From Kingdonia uniflora (Eukaryota; Streptophyta; Magnoliopsida; Ranunculales; Circaeasteraceae): 64,000 nt of DNA. Positions 1 through 10,165 of the stretch are shown here, piece by piece. The DNA is taken from NCBI GenBank assembly GCA_014058105.1, contig JACGCM010002238.1:496001-560000 (forward strand), written 5' to 3'. Below the pieces are notes generated by a model. It ran no database searches and was not told where the DNA came from. It saw nothing but the letters and a program-made list of their open reading frames with translations. The position numbers and the translations under genes are program-made. How positions within the stretch are numbered: position 1 is the stretch's first letter; each line of letters begins with the position of its first letter.

Positions 1-502
1 CCATGAAAACCTCAAGGAAACACTTAGCCATGCCAGAGAAAATGCTCAACATAGATCGCTGAAATGTTGCTAGAGCATTGCATAACCCAAATGGCATGCG
101 CTGATAGGCAAAGGTTCCAAAAGGATAAGTAAACGTGGTTTTCTCTTGGACCTCTAGAGTGATGGGTATTTAAATGTACCCAGAATACCCATCAAGAAAA
201 TAATAGTATTCATGACCGGCGAGACGTTCAAGCATTTGATCCATGAATGGTAAGGGAAAATGATCTTTTTGAGTTATCGAATTGAGTTTTTTATAATCTA
301 TACACACCCGCCACCCTGTGGTCATGCGAGTGGGGACAAGATCATTGTGATCATTCTTCACAACAGTGATTCCAAACTTTTTAGGAACAACATGAATTGG
401 GCTTACCCATGGGTTGTCAGAAATAGGAAAAATGATCCCAGCTTCAAGCAGTTTCAAAATTTCTTTTCTCACAACCTCAGCCATAGTCGGGTTAAGCCTT
501 CA
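1..502 (-). pseudogene. Ty3/gypsy reverse transcriptase, N-terminal part
   Basis: This is the start of a gypsy RT (VSPIHVVPKK, WRVCIDYKKLN and FLDGYSGY motifs). It is in the same frame as the upstream protease block but separated from it by a TGA at 500-502. A TAA at 170-172 interrupts the GYSGY-NQIPI region, after which the same frame continues with the TTFTYPFGTFAY and MPFGLCNA motifs to position 1. The YxDD catalytic motif would lie outside the window. Both stops are single substitutions, so the copy is old and inactive. Confidence 0.85.
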
Positions 503-1486
503 TTGTCCTTCTCTGGACTTCTTGGCATTATCCTCAAGTTTTATCTTGTGCATGCATACAGAAGGACTAATACCCTTAATATCTGAAATGTTCCATCCAA
601 GAGCTTTTGTGTTTCCCTTTAATACACGCATTAATTTTTCTTTATTCTCAGGTTCAAGGTCGGATGCTATGATAACAGGAAGAGTCTCATTAGGACTTAG
701 GTAGGCATATTTGAGATTTTCAGGAAGAGGTTTAAGTTCTAACCTAACGGGCACTTCTTCCGCTTCTGGAACAGGATAATTGACTTTTAATATTTTAACA
801 TTATCATTGTTATCCACAATAGGAACAGAATCCAACAAGGAATTGACCTCATTGATAAGGTCATCAACATCTAAATTATCTCCAAAATGTGCAAGACAAG
901 CTTCTAACGGGTCCCTAGGATTGGAACTATGAAATATACTATTTACAACAGTACCAAGCATGTTACACTCATTGGGCTCATTTTTAAACAGAGTATGAGT
1001 TACATTGAAGATATTCAGATCGATGGTCTTATTCCCATAAGTCAACTTCATAGCCCCGCTACGGCAATTGATTAATGCATTAACAGTGGCCAAGAAAGGT
1101 CGGCCAAGGATCACAGGTATCTCACTATTTGGGTCTTCTACCGGGTTTGTGTCAAGGACCACAAAGTCAACAGGATAGAAAAAATCGTCAACATGGACAA
1201 GTACATCCATCACAACTCCCCCAGGAATTCTAATGGATCGATCAGCTAGTTGCAAGGTTCTATGTGTCGGTTTTAGTACTTCTAGACCTAGCTGCTCATA
1301 TACCGAATAAAGGATCAAGTTGACACTGGCACCTAAATCAAGTAAGGCTTTTCTGATGCGATTTGTCCCTATGTGACAAGAAATTATCGGTATTCTTGGA
1401 TCTTTGTATTTCATGGGTACTTTGTTCAAGATTATAGAGCTAACCTGAGGATCCAATTGAATAACATTTTTCACTATCATGGACAT
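500..1486 (-). pseudogene. Ty3/gypsy retropepsin and protease-RT linker
   Basis: An open block of 328 codons. The aspartic protease core is at about residues 35-130, with DLGASVN as the active-site loop (DLG instead of the more common DTG/DSG, which is normal for Athila/Tat elements), LADRSIRIPGG as the flap region and IPVILGRPFLAT as the second conserved segment. The rest is the acidic linker leading to RT. The N-terminal frame is offset from the gag-linker block (1440-1883), which implies a frameshift near 1486-1500. Confidence 0.8.
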
Positions 1487-2438
1487 TGAAAGCTTTCTTG
1501 GAAATATTCATGCATTTCTTGAACGTGCAGAGGTCCTTGAGATGTTTTGCATAGGAAGGAATTTGTCGTAACACATCGAGAAAAGGAATATTGATCTTAA
1601 GATTCTTAAACATCTCCTTAACCTCTTCATCGGGACTGTTCTTCTTATTGACTAAAAACCATTGGGGAAAAGGTGTTCTAGGAATTCTAGGCGGATCATT
1701 TTCGATAATCTTCTCACTTAGCGAGACCTTCCCAGTCTCTTCCTCAACAAAAGGAGATTCTTCACATATAGGTTTGCCTTCTTTTACAACTTTCTCAGTA
1801 CTAGGATTAGAACTTTCACGTGATTTGTCCTCAGGTATCCTAACTTTGTTGTCTACAATCTTTCCACTTCTAAGTGTAATCACCGCATTCGCCTGATCGC
1901 GGTGTAAACTCTCAGTTTGATCTATCGGATTGGGTTGGGTTTAACTTGGAAACGTACCTTTATCTCTAGTACTTAACCCAGATGCCAATTGAGCAATTGA
2001 TGTTTCTATTCGACTCATGGATTACTGATTTATTTGCATGAATTGTTGTATCAACTGGTTATTGAATTGCAATAGGGATTGGATGTCATTATCCGAAGAT
2101 GGTTTCCTATTCGAAGGAGGAAGGTAAGGAGTATTTTGCTGAAAAGGTTGGTGATTGGGAGTAAAGGACATACCACATTGATTTTGATTTGAATTACTCC
2201 CTTGGTAATACGGTCTGCCAGAATTGTTATTCGAATTATTCCTCCCTGAAGAATTACCTTGATGATGTGATTGGTTATAAGGAAAAGATGAAGGATTTTT
2301 ATGAAACATATTTACCTGATCCTTCCTAGTTTCCCTAATTTCATGAATCAAAGGGAAATTCGGAGTATAATATCCAACATCTTTACACGCAGCACAAGCT
2401 TGCATCTCAGTATGAAAAATTGGTGCTTTAACGGACAT
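1440..2438 (-). pseudogene. Ty3/gypsy gag C-terminus and gag-pol linker
   Basis: Two open stretches (2022-2438 and 1440-1883) in different frames. The first has an asparagine/glutamine-rich segment after a degenerate zinc knuckle (ACAACKDVGYYTPNFP). The second begins with ITLRSGK, a motif typical of the gag-pol linker of Athila-type elements, and is rich in E, K and P. About 140 bases between them contain stops. No intact CCHC knuckle is visible. Confidence 0.7.
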
Positions 2439-2539
2439 TTTGTTTTTCCCTATTTCTAAGGACTCTATCTTACATAGGATGGTCGTCAGCGTAGCTTCCG
2501 AATTGAAGTTAGATCCAACTCAAATTTTTTTAGGTACAG

Positions 2540-3537
2540 GGAATAGATATGAGTAAGGGAAAATGAGCATGTACAGGTAATAGAGCTCGGAAAAAGAATG
2601 GAGGGGCAAAGAAGACTATTTTGAAATCAAATGCCGCAATGGATGCAGGTTTAATCGAGGCCTTGGTCCAGGGACGTCGATTAGGTTTGAAAGAAAGTAA
2701 TATATGGGATGAGAAAGTATGGACCATGGTACAGAAAGCTGTTCACTAAAAATTATGTGTTCATGTTGAAAGATCATATATGGATAATAGATATCGATTG
2801 TTAAGGAAGGAATATATTGCCTTTGATCTTGTGAAATCGAAGAGCGGATTTGGTTGGGATCCAAGTAAAAAGACAATCACGGCATCCAACGAAGCATGGA
2901 AAATACTTTTAGAAGATCCCATAATATATCATATTTTATATATAATTTTGACATCTAGCTAAATTTGTTATTAATGATGCTCACTTCAACTTTTTCATGT
3001 TTGTCGGAAAAACTTTGACGAGTTTGGTCGATTTTGTTATGAGTGGCCATAGTGGAGCTTTGAATTACTACAAATAATTTTTGGTCAAAATTATGCTACA
3101 GGAAAGTATAGTTTCAATAGCTTGGATCCTATTAATGTGGATAATGATATTAGTGGCGATGATGTATCAGAAGAAGATAGCGCTAGTATGTCGACATCCT
3201 CGGCTAGCAAATGAACGTCGTCTTCATCAGAAAAAGAGTACACGAGAAGAAAGCAAAAAATGACGACAAAGTTAAGTTGGTTCTTTACTCATTACATTCA
3301 AGTATGGAGGATATGAAGAGCAGTATAAATCCTGTAAAGCGTGCTTTTATTATACGGGAAGAGGTTATGATGGTTAAAGAGTACAGTGAGCACTTTCTTT
3401 GTAATGCCTGGTATATCATGATGCATGATCCCGTTGCATTGCAGTTATTCATGGCTGGTGATGCAAAAGATAAGAAGATGGTGCTTGAAAGATATCATAA
3501 TCTGAGGTCATTTATATTGCTCTGTAATGCTCTATAA
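2540..3537 (+). pseudogene. Myb/SANT-like DNA-binding protein fragment (PIF/Harbinger-associated type)
   Basis: Across shifting frames the sequence gives the layout of the Myb/SANT-like (PF12776-type) family: MDAGLIEALVQG, then W..KVWTMVQKAV, then RYRLLRKEY and SGFGWDPSKKTITASNEAW, then an acidic serine-rich linker (near 3120-3250) and a helical C-terminal block (3211-3537). Such proteins are related to the second ORF of PIF/Harbinger transposons. Stops after the first helix block, at about 2960 and at 3212 (TGA in the serine run), and several frame changes, make it a pseudogene. Its last stop is just left of the retrocopy target duplication. Confidence 0.7.
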
Positions 3538-3550
3538 GGTCTGTCTATTA
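3536..3550 (+). repeat. Target site duplication, left copy, of the RBP45 retrocopy
   Basis: The 15-mer aaggtctgtctatta is repeated exactly at 5135-5149, on the far side of the poly(A) tail. Duplications of this length are typical of LINE-mediated insertion. The first two A residues of the right copy could instead belong to the poly(A) tail. Confidence 0.9.
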
Positions 3551-5134
3551 CCTTTTTTGCCCTCTCTCTCTCTCGATAGGGAGAAATCTTATTAACCTCA
3601 ACATCACAGACACACACACACACACAGAGAGAGAAAAGGATGCAAACATCAGCAGCTAATGGTGGTGTTGATGCACAGCTGCAGCAGCAACAACAACAGT
3701 ATCAACAGCAGCAACAAGCGATGATGATGCAGCAGCACTAATACATGTATGCGCAGCAGCAACATATACTGCAACCACAGCAGCAACAGCAAGCATTGGT
3801 TGGGGGAGGATCTAGTGGTGGGGATGAGAACAAGACAATCTGGGTTGGTGATTTGCAGTATTGGATGGATGAGAGTTATCTCAATAGCTGCTTTGGTCAC
3901 ACCAATCAGGTCTTTAATATAAAGGTAATCCGTAATAGGCAGACTAGTCAATCTGAGAGATATGGATTCGTGGAGTTCTCTTCACGTGCAACAGCTGAAA
4001 AAGTTCTCAGTTACAATGGCACTCCAATGCCCAACACAGAACAACCCTTCCGTTTGAACTGGGCATCATTTAACGCAGGTGAAAGGCGAGCAGAAGGTGG
4101 CCAAGACCACTATATTTGTAGGAGACTTGGGTTCAGATGTTACTGATGCCATATTGCAAGAAACTTTTGGCAGTAAATTTCCATCTGTAAAAGGGGCGAA
4201 AGTTGTTATTGATGCAACTACCGACCGCTCTAAAGGATATGGCTTCATGCGGTTTGGTGATGATAATGAGAGGTCACAAGCTTTGACAGAAATGAATGGT
4301 GCATATTGTTCTAATAGGCCTATGTACATAAATGTCGCTACCCCTAGAAAGCCATCTGAATATCAACAACAATCACAAGCTGTGGTATTGGGAGGTGAAT
4401 ATGGATCAAATGGCGCCTCTAGTCAAAATTTCCAGACTGACGAGGATTCAAACAACACAACAATTTTTGTTGGAGGGCTTGACGCCAGTATCATTGATGA
4501 AGATCTCAGGAGGCAATTTTCTCAATTTGGTAAAATTGTATCTGTAAAAATTCCTGTTGGAAAAGGATGTGGATTCGTGTAGTTTGATACAAAAAGCAAT
4601 GCGGAGGAGGCATTGCAGGGGTTGAATGGGACGACCATTGGCAAGAACACAGTCCGCCTTTCCTGGGGTCGCAGTCCAGTGAACAGGCAGCCAAGATCAA
4701 ATAACGGCAACCAATGGAATGGTAGAAGCGCATACTACGGAGGGCAGACTTATGATGGATCATATGGTTATGCTACACCAGTGTCTCAGGATCCAAACAT
4801 GTATGCTGCTGCTGCTGCTACCGCATACGGCGCTTATCCAACATATGGTAACAACCAACAGCAAGTAAGCTGAAATGCTCCATCGGCTTTTTAGTTATTG
4901 TCCTTAGACTAGGCAATACTTGGTGGACAACCACAGACAAAACTGTAACGTATTGGTTTTCATTAAATCATCTTTAGTCTATGATGTAGAGCTAGACCTG
5001 AAATTTTGACAACCTGTGTTCTCAGGGTTCTATTCTGATTTGAAAGAATGTCAGAGAAAATTATTTTTTCTGCTTATGCTTCGTTTATTTGAGAAAATAG
5101 AAGCTTATTTTCAACAAACAAACAAAAAAAAAAA
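3551..5134 (+). pseudogene. RBP45: Processed pseudogene of an RBP45/RBP47-type three-RRM RNA-binding protein
   Basis: The sequence begins in a CT-rich leader, has an ATG at 3640, an intron-free coding region to the TGA at 4871-4873, about 250 bases of 3' UTR and a poly(A) run ending at 5136. RBP45/47 proteins bind poly(A)+ RNA through three RRMs after a glutamine-rich N-terminus. Here the Q-rich part is 3640-3800, RRM1 starts at KTIWVGDLQYWMDE, RRM2 at TTIFVGDLGSDVTD and RRM3 at TTIFVGGLDASIIDE, followed by a Y/G/A-rich tail. It is broken by a TAA at about 3739, a frameshift near 4085 between RRM1 and RRM2, and a TAG at about 4580 inside RRM3 (CGFV-stop-FDT). Flanking 15-bp direct repeats and absence of introns show retroposition. 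Confidence 0.93.
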
Positions 5135-5149
5135 AAGGTCTGTCTATTA
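5135..5149 (+). repeat. Target site duplication, right copy, of the RBP45 retrocopy
   Basis: Exact repeat of 3536-3550, directly after the run of A residues. Confidence 0.9.
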
Positions 5150-6734
5150 TGTCTGAATATCATTGTCTAGCTATGTCTGAATGGATACTTCTAATTTTAG
5201 TTATGGATTGCTAGTCAGTTAATGTCTACTCTCAGTTTCAGTTAATGTCTACTCCTATTAGATGCACACCCTATAATAATTTCTTAATAATGAAAGATTT
5301 GTATAAACCACAGTTTTGATAAGGGAGAATTAAGCTTAACCATGGTAAGGATATATCTTGTTGCTCCAATTTATTATGGCAATTCAACATATTACAATTG
5401 AAGTTAGCCATTTCTGGACCAGATTAGAGTTCTAGATTTTATGACTTCTAAATATTGCTCTATAATGTCTGTCTTTATGTCTTATTATCATTGTGTATAT
5501 GGATGGAACCAAGACCCTTTTTTGCATGATTTAGCTAACCATGTTGATCACTGAAGTTATATTGTAACTCACTTTACATGTATGTATGGCTATGAGTTGG
5601 GTATGCTACAACTATTGAGATTAGACATATATAGTTGAAGGAGCATTTTATAGTTGTATGTATAAATTAGTCAAATGTCAATGGTATGGTTGAAAGAGGC
5701 AACTCTGAAACTGTGAAGGCATATATAATTGCATTATGCTTATGTCCATCTTTATTGTCATCTTAAAATTTGGCTAGTACCAATGCTCCATACAGTTTAT
5801 ACTAACTAATAACATACTGCATATCTTTTTCCGGCGCAGGAAAATTCTCTGAGGATCACAAATCTGCGATGAAGACTTCTGTAAATCCATTTAAGTCATT
5901 TGTTAGGATTGATCATCTCAGAATTGATGTAAGATTGGATCTCAGACTATGTAGTTGGGCACAAAAAGGTTTATTAAATCCTAATTCTGATTTTTTTTGG
6001 ATTAAAGTTAGGATTGTCATTTACTCTTGATCGCAAAATTAAAGTTGGATCAATGTATTGGGATTTTGGGTTGTGTTGAATGATGTAAGCTATAATTTTG
6101 TGTGCTTTTTATTCTTCCACTGCCTCAAAAATGTGTGCACTTTTAGGCGCACTTCTGTGTGATTTCTAGAATATACTTGAGTTGCCCAATAATACACAAT
6201 TAACTTGTATTTCCAAATAAATTTTTCATATGTAAACATGAAGCAGGTTTAATAAGTTCACAAATATTTTGAGATTTGTATCACATATTCGCTAGATTTC
6301 ACTTGCAGTGCGGTGCTGAACCAATCAATAGTAGTTTGCACCGTCTTGCGGTGCTGCAAATCAATCACTATTAGGTTGGTGCATTGCAACTCAGTGCGAT
6401 TGCACCAGCACTCCCATACGCGCGAACCAAGCACAGCCTAAGTACCTCTCTACTAACACATACTTTCAACAATGAAAGCAGAAGGACCATTTTGGACCCT
6501 ATGTCGTAGGGCATTATCCTTTTTAATTTTATTTTAAAGATAATTAACCCATTTTCGTTCTCTCCCCATAATGATCTTACGAAAACACATCACAAGGATT
6601 TCGTTTTCTTGTTATTCTCAAAAGTGTGAAACCAAAATGGGACTGATAATTTGAGTTTGATCCTAACTGATAGCTCAACATTATAGACATTACCACTACA
6701 AAAACTTCTTTTCGCGTTTTTAGCTGTGTATTTT
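5150..6734. other. Non-coding stretch without a recognised gene
   Basis: AT-rich sequence with no convincing open frame on either strand. A splice-acceptor-like tract precedes a short open run at about 5839-5900 that I could not identify. The segment 6300-6440 is GC-richer, with repeated tgcggtgctg and gcaccagc words, and may be a decayed small transposon, but I found no clear terminal repeats. Confidence 0.5.
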
Positions 6735-6737
6735 TAA

Positions 6738-7247
6738 AAGCATATGTAGCAGATAGGTAAAGGATGACATGGCGAATTCATGAATTCACCTTGTTTTGGC
6801 TCAAATCCACCTACAACAGCTAGGTCGATTAGCTGACGTGTCCACCCAAAATTCACCTTGAGGGTAAATTTTTACTTTATTGATGCCTCGCAGTTCTGAA
6901 TTGCGCGACATCAATAACCAATTCTATTATGGCACTTGTCAAATTTTAAGTGGCTCTCATGACCCACAGTTCAGAATTGCGAGGCATATATAATTCTTAA
7001 ATTAATTAATTCAAAACATGTACGTGGTATCATATAATTGGTTCTCATGCCCCACACTTCTAAACTGTTAGGCATGTTTAGACGTTGAATTTGTGACACG
7101 TTGACATATCTCGGCTATTATTTGTGTCATGCAGTTCTAAACTGCGGTGAGTAATATTCACTTTATTTTAGCCTTGAACTGTTGTGGGGTGGATTGCATT
7201 TGGGGTGGATTTAAGTGAATTCACTCACCTTACTGCTGCATACGCTC
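6738..7247. mobile_element. PIF/Harbinger-like MITE with taa target duplication
   Basis: The ends are imperfect inverted repeats: aagcatatgtagcag on the left and, reading inward from the right, gagcgtatgcagcag. Further in, gaattcacc...aaatccacc pairs with ggtggatttaagtgaattcac. A taa trinucleotide flanks both sides (6735-6737 and 7248-7250), as expected for PIF/Harbinger. There is no ORF. The interior holds four spaced copies of a short dyad (see findings). Confidence 0.65.
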
Positions 7248-7456
7248 TAAGAGGCTTGCGACGCAAGGCCTAGTAGTTGCTCAAAGAGCCAATGTTCCGG
7301 TCGAGGGGACTCATTCTTACTATGTTATCTCTTAAAGTGATGACATATCTTTGGAAAGAACTGGAACATAAAAAAAAATACCACTTTTTGAAAACTTGAA
7401 TCCCACACAACATCCTCCAAGTCCAACACGCTGGATTCCTGTCGATCTTTGATATA

Positions 7457-7473
7457 TGACGTAATTGATGACC
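7457..7473 (+). promoter_or_regulatory. as-1-like element upstream of the GSTU gene
   Basis: The sequence tgacgtaattgatgacc has two TGAC(G/C) half sites whose starts are 12 bp apart, the spacing of as-1/ocs elements bound by TGA bZIP factors. These elements drive salicylate, auxin and xenobiotic induction of many tau GST genes. It lies 154-170 bp before the ATG. Confidence 0.7.
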
Positions 7474-7545
7474 TCTCTCTCAAAACAACTACAAAAAAAC
7501 AACGTTTCCACACTCACCACCACAAAAAAACGACTCAACTAAACC

Positions 7546-7552
7546 TTAAATA
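7546..7552 (+). promoter_or_regulatory. Possible TATA box of the GSTU gene
   Basis: ttaaata, 75-81 bp before the ATG and about 75 bp after the as-1-like element. The spacing fits a core promoter, but it is a weak TATA match. Confidence 0.45.
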
Positions 7553-7626
7553 CCCTCTCACACTCTCCTCCCCACCATTATCAACCTTTAAAGAACACTT
7601 GCAGAACCCAAACTCTAACCCTAACA

Positions 7627-8289
7627 ATGGCGGACGAAGTAACCCTTCTTGATTTCTGGCCAAGCCCATTCGGGATGAGAGTGAGACTCGCATTAACCCT
7701 AAAGGGCATCGATTACATCTACAAAGAAGAGAATCTCCAACAAAAGAGCGATCTCTTGTTGAAATCAAACCCAATTCACAAAAAGATCCCCACAATGATC
7801 CATAACGGAAACCCCATCTCTGAATCCCTCATTATGGTTCAATACATCGACGAAACATGGCCAAAAACCTCGTCATTGTTGCCCTCTGACCCTTATGGGA
7901 GATCACAATCGAGGTTTTGGGCCGATTACGTCGACAAGAAGGTGTATGATTGTGGACGCAGAACGTGTTTTGCGAAAAGCCCAGAAGAGGGGGATGCAGC
8001 AGTGAAGGAATTGTTGGAGTGTTTGAAGGTGGTGGAATGTGAGCTTGGGGAGAAGTTGTACTTTGGAGGTGAGAACTTGGGGTATGTTGATGTTGCTTTA
8101 GTTCCATTTTATTCTTGGTTTTATGCTTATGAAAGTTTTGGGGGATTAAGTATTAGAGATGAGTGTCCAAAGATTGTTGCTTGGGCTAAGAGGTGTTTGG
8201 AGAATGAAAGTGTGGCTAAGTCTCTTCCTGATCAACAAAAGGTTTATGAGTTTGTTGTCATGATGAGGAAGAAGTTTGGGGTTGAGTGA
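7627..8289 (+). CDS. GSTU: Tau-class glutathione S-transferase, intact
   Basis: An uninterrupted 220-codon frame, the usual length of plant tau GSTs, which are cytosolic dimers conjugating glutathione to electrophiles or acting as glutathione peroxidases. The N-terminal thioredoxin fold begins VTLLDFWPSPFGMR; the serine of WPSPFG is the catalytic residue position. The glutathione-site segments NPIHKKIPTMIHNG and ISESLIMVQYIDETW follow, and the all-helical C-terminal domain starts near residue 90 (RSQSRFWADYVDKKVYD) and runs to KKFGVE. The first ATG lies in an aacaatggc context just after a CT-rich leader. There is no intron, although many tau GST genes have one. A broken paralogue lies 2.8 kb downstream, so this was a tandem pair. 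Confidence 0.95.
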   Translation: MADEVTLLDFWPSPFGMRVRLALTLKGIDYIYKEENLQQKSDLLLKSNPIHKKIPTMIHNGNPISESLIMVQYIDETWPKTSSLLPSDPYGRSQSRFWADYVDKKVYDCGRRTCFAKSPEEGDAAVKELLECLKVVECELGEKLYFGGENLGYVDVALVPFYSWFYAYESFGGLSIRDECPKIVAWAKRCLENESVAKSLPDQQKVYEFVVMMRKKFGVE

Positions 8290-8640
8290 AATATACGAAA
8301 ACTCCGGGTTGTTTTGGGGGTCGCTTTTTGTGGAATTTTGGTTTAATAAGTGAAAGATTGCTAGGTCTTTCTATCGAGAGTTACTAGCATTGTTGTTTGC
8401 TTTTGGTTTGTGTTGCAAGTCTTTCTTCTTGTACTCATGAGTTTGATATGTAAAATGGAGTTTTTCTCAATTTCTGATGTCTTTACTCTATAGAAATCTA
8501 TTCTGTAATGTGAAGTTGCATGTCTACTAAGCAATCCATAGAAGAAGTTTAGGATGTTGATGTAAAATAGCTGACACCTCAAGGTGTGGTTAGTGGGCTA
8601 ATGCCTAATGGCACCACTTTGGTTATATGGTGGTATGCAT
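8290..8640 (+). other. 3' flank of the GSTU gene
   Basis: AT-rich non-coding sequence after the GSTU stop, probably including the 3' UTR. No strong AATAAA is visible; ttgatatgtaaaatgg near 8444 may be a near-upstream element. Open frames on the minus strand here show no family signature. Confidence 0.4.
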
Positions 8641-8659
8641 GCAGGTCTTCAGAGCTTTA

Positions 8660-9720
8660 AGATTAGTTAAGTGGAATTCCAACTTGAGATTAGGAACACC
8701 CTCTTTGCCATTTGAGGATATAGAGAGAAAAGGGTACCTCACTTACAAAGTTCCTTTCAGCTTAATACGAAGATAATGGACATGAAACAGTATATGCCTT
8801 CAGCCCTTTTAGTTTGCCACATGTAACAAAATCTTATTCATTGATATCTCAAAAGACCCTTTTCAAGGTGGAAAAGAATAGGCCCCCAAATAAAACAAAA
8901 CCGGAAAAAATGAAAAACAAATCAAGAAACACGCGGCATCACAACAGATCTGCTATAATTAACTCCTTGTATCGTTTCTGGTGTGCATCATCAAATTGTC
9001 AAGGCGGAAGGCGAAAATTATGGACGTGAAACGATATGAACCTTCAGCCCTTCTAGTTTGCCACTATGTAGCGGTTGTATCCTTGGGGCAGAAAAAAGCC
9101 TTTGCCTTATATATTTCAGTTATGCCATGTTAGAGCATCAGCAGCAGGTTGTAGGCGTAAAATCAGAAAAAGTTACTGATCCACGTAGAAAAAATATGAA
9201 ATAATAGTCTTTTTCAGGGTGGGGATGTGGGGATAGATGTTAGATTTTTATTTTTATTTATTATATTTTTAATATAAAAAAATTGTTGTGCGCCAAAAAA
9301 TAATATTAAAAAATAAAAAATATATGCATTGTGCCAATTGATTGGCACAGTGCCAATTCAATTGGCACATGTATTCTTAATTAAATATTTAAAAAATAAA
9401 TGAAACAATTTTTTAATAAAAAAATATTTTTTAATAATTCATTTAAGTTGGCCAACTGACACGTTGACATGAACGGGCTCGCCACAGATAGCTACTGATT
9501 TTCTTGAAATTAGCGTGATTTGAACGATAGCTATCATGGAAAAAGAATTTTTATTGAATTTGGATCGCTAACATAGCGATGACGAGCCTGCTTCCCATGC
9601 TCTTACAATGTGATCTCTACTCTGCTACTTTGCTAGAGATGATCTGATTAGCTAACCTGTTAAACAGTTGTCAACAATTGGTGTGAGAGCAGAATTCACT
9701 TCTGAAGTTCTGATGCATGG
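8660..9720 (+). repeat. Dispersed repeat, copy 1 (second copy at about 35625-36000)
   Basis: Segments of this stretch recur around 35.6-36.0 kb in the same order: the gagattagcaacac / gccatttgagg part, the pair of gcaccttcagcccttttagtttg-like blocks, the agttatgccat block and the gttgaacagt..caattg block. Copy 1 has two versions of the ccttcagccctt block (about 8795 and 9040) and contains the MITE at 9133-9602. No coding potential was recognised. Confidence 0.7.
9133..9602. mobile_element. PIF/Harbinger-like MITE with tta target duplication
   Basis: The left end gagcatcagcagcagg and the right end ...cctgcttcccatgctc are imperfect inverted repeats, flanked by tta at 9130-9132 and 9603-9605. 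The interior is AT-rich without an ORF. The related repeat copy near 35.9 kb continues straight through the corresponding place, which serves as an empty site. The terminal motif resembles that of the MITE at 6738-7247. Confidence 0.8.
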
Positions 9721-9724
9721 GGTT

Positions 9725-10160
9725 GTAATAGTCTTCAATACTATTTTTAGGTGCAATAACTGATGATTTTATTATAAAGTTTCTTTGGCAGTTTCGTGGT
9801 TTTACCTCCATAGATGTATCTCCATCAGGAAATTGCTAAATATCTCTATTTTCAGCCTGTCGTGATTAATTATGGAATTGACGATTTCTTCCACCATGAA
9901 ACCTCAGATAAAGAAGGTACATAAATTGTTTAGTTAAGGGTCCAAATTCATTATTAAATTTCAAGACAATGTACATTTGTTGATGTCTTGGTTTGTGAAC
10001 TCGCCGAATTTAGTCACAGTATATAGTTCTTGAGCAGCAGCCTCTCGTCAGATATCATGAGGAGCTCAATCAGTTTATGGTTAGATGATTTTCTCCCCTA
10101 TTTTTTAATTCCCTTTTATTAACATTTGTCTACTTATTGTTTTACTGCTACATGCATTAT
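9725..10160. other. Non-coding stretch, nothing recognised
   Basis: AT-rich sequence with no open frame of note and no clear repeat structure. Confidence 0.4.
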
Positions 10161-10165
10161 GAGAT

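Larger units (their letters stand above)
1..2520 (-). mobile_element. Ty3/gypsy retrotransposon, gag to RT, Athila/Tat-like, decayed
   Basis: Read on the minus strand the order is gag C-terminus, linker, protease, reverse transcriptase, with the RT running off position 1, so RNase H, integrase and the 3' LTR lie outside the window. The protease region reads like the Athila/Tat group (DLGASVN active site, then a LADRS motif and an ILGRPFLAT motif). Nonsense codons and a frameshift separate the blocks, so it cannot make a polyprotein. The right limit near 2520 is where gag similarity stops and an unrelated Myb/SANT-like sequence begins; no 5' LTR is seen there. Confidence 0.85.

Noticed and set aside
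260..704. Plus-strand open frames
   Set aside because: They are antisense to the gypsy RT and protease-RT linker, which have clear motifs on the minus strand.
3640..4873. RBP45-type gene as functional
   Set aside because: Two nonsense codons, one frameshift, no introns, poly(A) tail and target duplication show that it is a processed pseudogene.
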